A DNA stretch of 64,000 nucleotides from Anaerococcus vaginimassiliensis (GTDB lineage: Bacteria; Bacillota; Clostridia; Tissierellales; Peptoniphilaceae): assembly GCF_900626155.1 (NCBI RefSeq), contig NZ_LR130844.1:186001-250000 (forward strand), written 5' to 3'. The notes beneath the pieces are model-generated. The model did not search any database. It was given only the letters and a program-made list of their open reading frames with translations, and had not been told where the DNA came from. Below, piece by piece: positions 61,538 to 64,000 of this stretch (position 1 is its first letter; each line of letters opens with the position of its first letter). The position numbers and the translations under genes were made by a program.

Positions 61538-62056
61538 TTACTCTCCTTTTTCATCATTTGGTTCTAAGAACATTACTAGAGATCTACCTTCCATCTTTGG
61601 TTTTTTAGTTACCTTGTAGCTATCTCCTAGCATTGTCTTAAACTTATCCATTAACTCATAACCTGGTTCTTTTCTACCAAGCTCTCTACCACGAAATCTT
61701 ATAGAAACTTTTACTTTATCCCCGTTATTTAAGAATTTTTTGCTTTGATTTGCCTTTGTTTGCAAGTCATTGTCTTCTATATTAAGAGAAAATCTTGTTT
61801 CTTTTAGTTGAGCATTTTTTTGTTTTTTTCTATTTTCTTTTTCTTTTTTCTCTTGATCGTATTTGAACTTACCGTAATCCATGATTCTAGTAACAGGTGG
61901 TTTTGCCTTAGGACTCATCAAAACTAAGTCTAGTTTTCTATCATAAGCCATATCCAAAGCTTCGTTGTAGTCAACTATTCCTACTTGGTTACCATTTTCA
62001 TCAATCAGTCTTACTTGTTTCGCTCTAATTTCTTCGTTGATTCTTAAATCTTTTAT
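61538..62056 (-). CDS. infC: Translation initiation factor IF-3, ATA start codon
   Basis: The frame extends upstream of the first ATG to an ATA at 62,056, 7 nt after GGAGG, giving 172 residues, the normal IF-3 length, and an N-terminus (KDLRINEEIRAKQVRLIDEN) that matches the family. No ATG, GTG or TTG is available in this interval before the conserved region. IF-3 rejects non-canonical start codons, so an ATA or ATT start provides autoregulation, as known in other bacteria. The C-terminal domain contains KVSIRFRGRELGRKEPGYEL. Confidence 0.92.
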   Translation of the reverse strand: MKDLRINEEIRAKQVRLIDENGNQVGIVDYNEALDMAYDRKLDLVLMSPKAKPPVTRIMDYGKFKYDQEKKEKENRKKQKNAQLKETRFSLNIEDNDLQTKANQSKKFLNNGDKVKVSIRFRGRELGRKEPGYELMDKFKTMLGDSYKVTKKPKMEGRSLVMFLEPNDEKGE

Positions 62057-62080
62057 AAGTATACCTCCATGTATTCACAT

Positions 62081-62193
62081 AAAAAAAGCGGGCACAAAGT
62101 ACCCGTTTCGAATTTATAATTAAATCTTAATTAAAAATTATTAACCTACAAACTCTAGTCGGCAGGTGAGTTGGGTACTTCTTTGTTGTCTAT
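62081..62193 (-). promoter_or_regulatory. L20-type leader (attenuator) of infC-rpmI-rplT
   Basis: A terminator hairpin CGGGTAC-TTT-GTGCCCG plus seven T (62,081-62,105) lies just before the infC ribosome binding site. The upstream AGTACCC (62,173-62,179) is an exact complement of GGGTACT in the terminator stem (62,098-62,104) and can form the competing antiterminator. By analogy with Bacillus, L20 binding would favour termination. Confidence 0.82.
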
Positions 62194-62200
62194 GTCATCT

Positions 62201-62229
62201 ATATTACTATCTAAACTTTAATTTGTCAA
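62201..62229 (-). promoter_or_regulatory. infC operon promoter
   Basis: TTGACA (62,224-62,229), 17 bp, TAATAT (62,201-62,206), just after the marR stop. Confidence 0.87.
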
Positions 62230-62232
62230 GTG

Positions 62233-62694
62233 TTATTTGCCCTTATAATCTTTTAGATATTCTTCTAGCTTTTCACCCAAAACCCCATCAACTAAGTAGA
62301 GGCTGTGATAAAGATTTTCTATTTCTTCTTGATTAAGTTTTTCTTCTGCCCTAGTCATGGCATCTTTTGTAAATTCGTTTTTCTTTTGTTTGTAACTAAG
62401 ATATTTTTCAGTTAAAACAATATGGAGAAATCTCATGTCTATATCACTCTTTACTTTTTTTACATAGCCTTTTTTCTCTAAAACATTTACCTTGTAGGAC
62501 ATATTAGGTTGAGATATGTGAAGGAAGTTTACAAGATCATTTATGCTAGGCTTATCCAAATAATCAATAACTTCCAAAAGCATACTATCCTCTATACTTA
62601 AAGGCCTATCGCTATCTTCAAATTCTCTAAACACAGACCTATAAAAGTGTAGTTTCGTTTTTCTTACTATCTCTTCTAATATATTATCATTCAA
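62233..62694 (-). CDS. MarR-family transcription regulator
   Basis: A 153-residue winged-helix regulator: ESMLLEVIDYL-type helix 2, KPSINDLVNFLHISQPNMSY recognition helix, VNVLEKKGYVKKVKSDIDMR wing and a C-terminal dimerisation helix. It lies 43 bp after the degV gene. DegV proteins bind fatty acids and FabT is a MarR protein controlling fatty acid synthesis, so a lipid-related role is possible but not shown. Confidence 0.82.
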   Translation of the reverse strand: MNDNILEEIVRKTKLHFYRSVFREFEDSDRPLSIEDSMLLEVIDYLDKPSINDLVNFLHISQPNMSYKVNVLEKKGYVKKVKSDIDMRFLHIVLTEKYLSYKQKKNEFTKDAMTRAEEKLNQEEIENLYHSLYLVDGVLGEKLEEYLKDYKGK

Positions 62695-62737
62695 AACTAT
62701 CTCCTAAAATATTTAGCTTAAAGGAGTATTTATTGAT

Positions 62738-63592
62738 TTAATCCATCCTAAAGAAAGCAAAACCATATAGACCTGGACCAGTATTTGCACCTAGAGTTGG
62801 TGATATTTGATCTTTTATAAAAAGTTTTGCTCCACTTATAAATTCCTTTAAGTTCTCCTCAAGTTTATCAGCAAGCTCCAGACCATCTCCTTTTGATATA
62901 AACATATAATAGTCTTTGGCTCCCTCGAGATTTTCTACTGCTGTTTTATAAAATTGTTTCAATATTTTCTTCTCACCACGAACCAATTTCTTAAGATGAA
63001 ACTTCCCATCTTCTGGATTGACAGTAACTAGTGGTTTAACAGACAAGGCATCTGACAATTTACCAAAAGTTTTTGGAACTCTACCACCTTCTATTATATA
63101 TTTGAAGGATTCTAATGTGAAAAATACTCTTGAACTTGTGCGAGATTTTTCTAACAAGTCTTTTATTTCCTCAAAACTCTTTCCTTCATCGACCAATTTT
63201 TTAGCATATATAGCAAGAAATCCTTCTGCCATAGTTAGGTTTTTACTATCTAAGGCGAAAGTTTCAATGCCTGTTACTTCGGTATTCTTACATAAGTTAT
63301 ATGTTCCTGAGAAATTGCTTCCTATACAGATTATAATCGCCTTGTTGTATCCATCATCTCTTACCTTTTCTAGTAAATTTATCACGTCATAAGGTGCTGG
63401 AAGACTAGTCTTTGGTAGGTAATTTTTCTTTTTAATATAATCGTAGAATTCTTCAGGACTTATATCTATCCTATCTCTTAGGAATTCTCCCTCGACATTT
63501 ACATACAAAGGAAGGTAATATATTCCCTTTTCTTCTGCTAATTTGGGAGATATATCTGCTCCCGAATCAACTATTATAGCTATTTTTTCCAT
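62738..63592 (-). CDS. DegV family fatty acid-binding protein
   Basis: A 284-residue DegV/FakB-type protein: IAIIVDSGADISPKLAEEKG at the start, TSLPAPYDVINLLEKV (the TS of the lipid carboxylate site), CIGSNFSGTYNLC, and VFFTLESFKYIIEGGRVPKT. These proteins present fatty acids to the kinase FakA. The ending TGPGLYGFAFFRMD fits the family. Confidence 0.92.
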   Translation of the reverse strand: MEKIAIIVDSGADISPKLAEEKGIYYLPLYVNVEGEFLRDRIDISPEEFYDYIKKKNYLPKTSLPAPYDVINLLEKVRDDGYNKAIIICIGSNFSGTYNLCKNTEVTGIETFALDSKNLTMAEGFLAIYAKKLVDEGKSFEEIKDLLEKSRTSSRVFFTLESFKYIIEGGRVPKTFGKLSDALSVKPLVTVNPEDGKFHLKKLVRGEKKILKQFYKTAVENLEGAKDYYMFISKGDGLELADKLEENLKEFISGAKLFIKDQISPTLGANTGPGLYGFAFFRMD

Positions 63593-63692
63593 CTATTCTC
63601 CTTAAATTTATTTTAATCTATGGTTAAATTTATATACTGCTTTGATATTATAATATAGTAATTATACCTTTATATTATTTCTGTGCCTAGAT

Positions 63693-64000
63693 TTATTCCA
63701 AGTCTATGATAAATTCTGTGTTCTTTTCACCCACTGGTCTAATGTCTGTTTCATCGAATTTTTGAAAATTTAGGAAAGCTTCACTAATCTTTTTATCCTC
63801 ATTAAAGTTTGTTGGAAAGAATATTTGCGGATTTAAAATCTCTATAAAATCTTTCGCTCTCTTAAAATTCTTCTCTCTATTTTCCTTAAGTATCGGGAAA
63901 AACGCCAAGTCTATCTCATCATAAGTCTCATATATCTCATACAAATAGGAAATTAAATTATCTCTATCCAAAACTATATCAGTTAAAAATAAATCTCCCC
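63693..64000 (-). CDS. Probable metallo-beta-lactamase-fold hydrolase, 3' part
   Basis: The frame is open to the right window edge, so this is the C-terminal 101 residues of a gene that starts outside; the TTG at 63,971 is internal. GDLFLTDIVLDRDNLI, IDLAFFPILKENREKNFKRA and NPQIFFPTNF resemble the end of MBL-fold proteins (the FFPTHF motif, here with Asn in place of His). Assignment is tentative because the metal-binding HxHxDH part is not in the window. Confidence 0.5.
   Translation of the reverse strand, partial: GDLFLTDIVLDRDNLISYLYEIYETYDEIDLAFFPILKENREKNFKRAKDFIEILNPQIFFPTNFNEDKKISEAFLNFQKFDETDIRPVGEKNTEFIIDLE

Overview
The window is a 64 kb piece of chromosome from a low-GC Firmicute, most likely an anaerobic coccus of the Anaerococcus/Peptoniphilaceae type. 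The evidence is the AT-rich composition, AGGAGG-type ribosome binding sites, a complete Rnf ion-pumping complex, an mreBCD-PBP2 elongation cluster, T-box and L20 leader control of phenylalanyl-tRNA synthetase and IF3 genes, and a 16S gene whose variable regions look Anaerococcus-like (genus is an inference from memory, not a search).

Region 1 (1 to about 17,960) is the integrase-proximal half of a temperate siphovirus-type prophage; the late genes lie left of the window. The integrase gene ends 69 bp from the 3' end of tRNA-Leu, the probable attachment site. From right to left come the integrase, a DUF4041/T5orf172 protein, a LexA-like CI repressor, a divergent switch region with repeated operators, small regulators, an antirepressor, YqaJ exonuclease, RecT, a replisome organizer, SSB, RusA, many small early genes on the minus strand, an ArpU/RinA-like late regulator, a MazF-like toxin, three tiny genes under a consensus promoter, and the start of a GIY-YIG nuclease gene. 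Several real genes here are under 60 codons.

Region 2 (17,966 to 37,193) is core genome: tRNA-Leu and tRNA-His, a small membrane peptide coupled to recX, a GIY-YIG protein, then a minus-strand operon (NusG-II protein, Gx transporter, radC, mreB, mreC, mreD, an unusually large PBP2, a P-loop-less MinD-like protein, a shortened RNase E/G). Upstream is the rnfCDGEAB operon with its own promoter and terminator, then a lytic transglycosylase, coaE and polA.

Region 3 (37,194 to 41,174) is accessory: an Xre regulator with a membrane-protein partner, then remnants of a second phage (a stop-riddled minor capsid pseudogene, two small genes including YjcQ) and AT-rich sequence with no gene.

Region 4 (41,175 to 47,903) is one complete rRNA operon on the minus strand: promoter, 16S, tRNA-Ile, 23S, 5S and eleven tRNAs. 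The 23S gene carries an approximately 232 bp AT-rich intervening sequence closed by a near-perfect inverted repeat at helix 45.

Region 5 (48,010 to 64,000) is a dense minus-strand translation cluster: infC (non-canonical ATA start, L20-type attenuator leader), rpmI, rplT, an RNA methyltransferase, a T-box, pheS, pheT, zapA, a U32 peptidase, mutS2, argS, a membrane protein and a TPR protein. Before it lie a DegV protein, a MarR regulator and the 3' end of a probable metallo-beta-lactamase-fold gene cut by the window edge.
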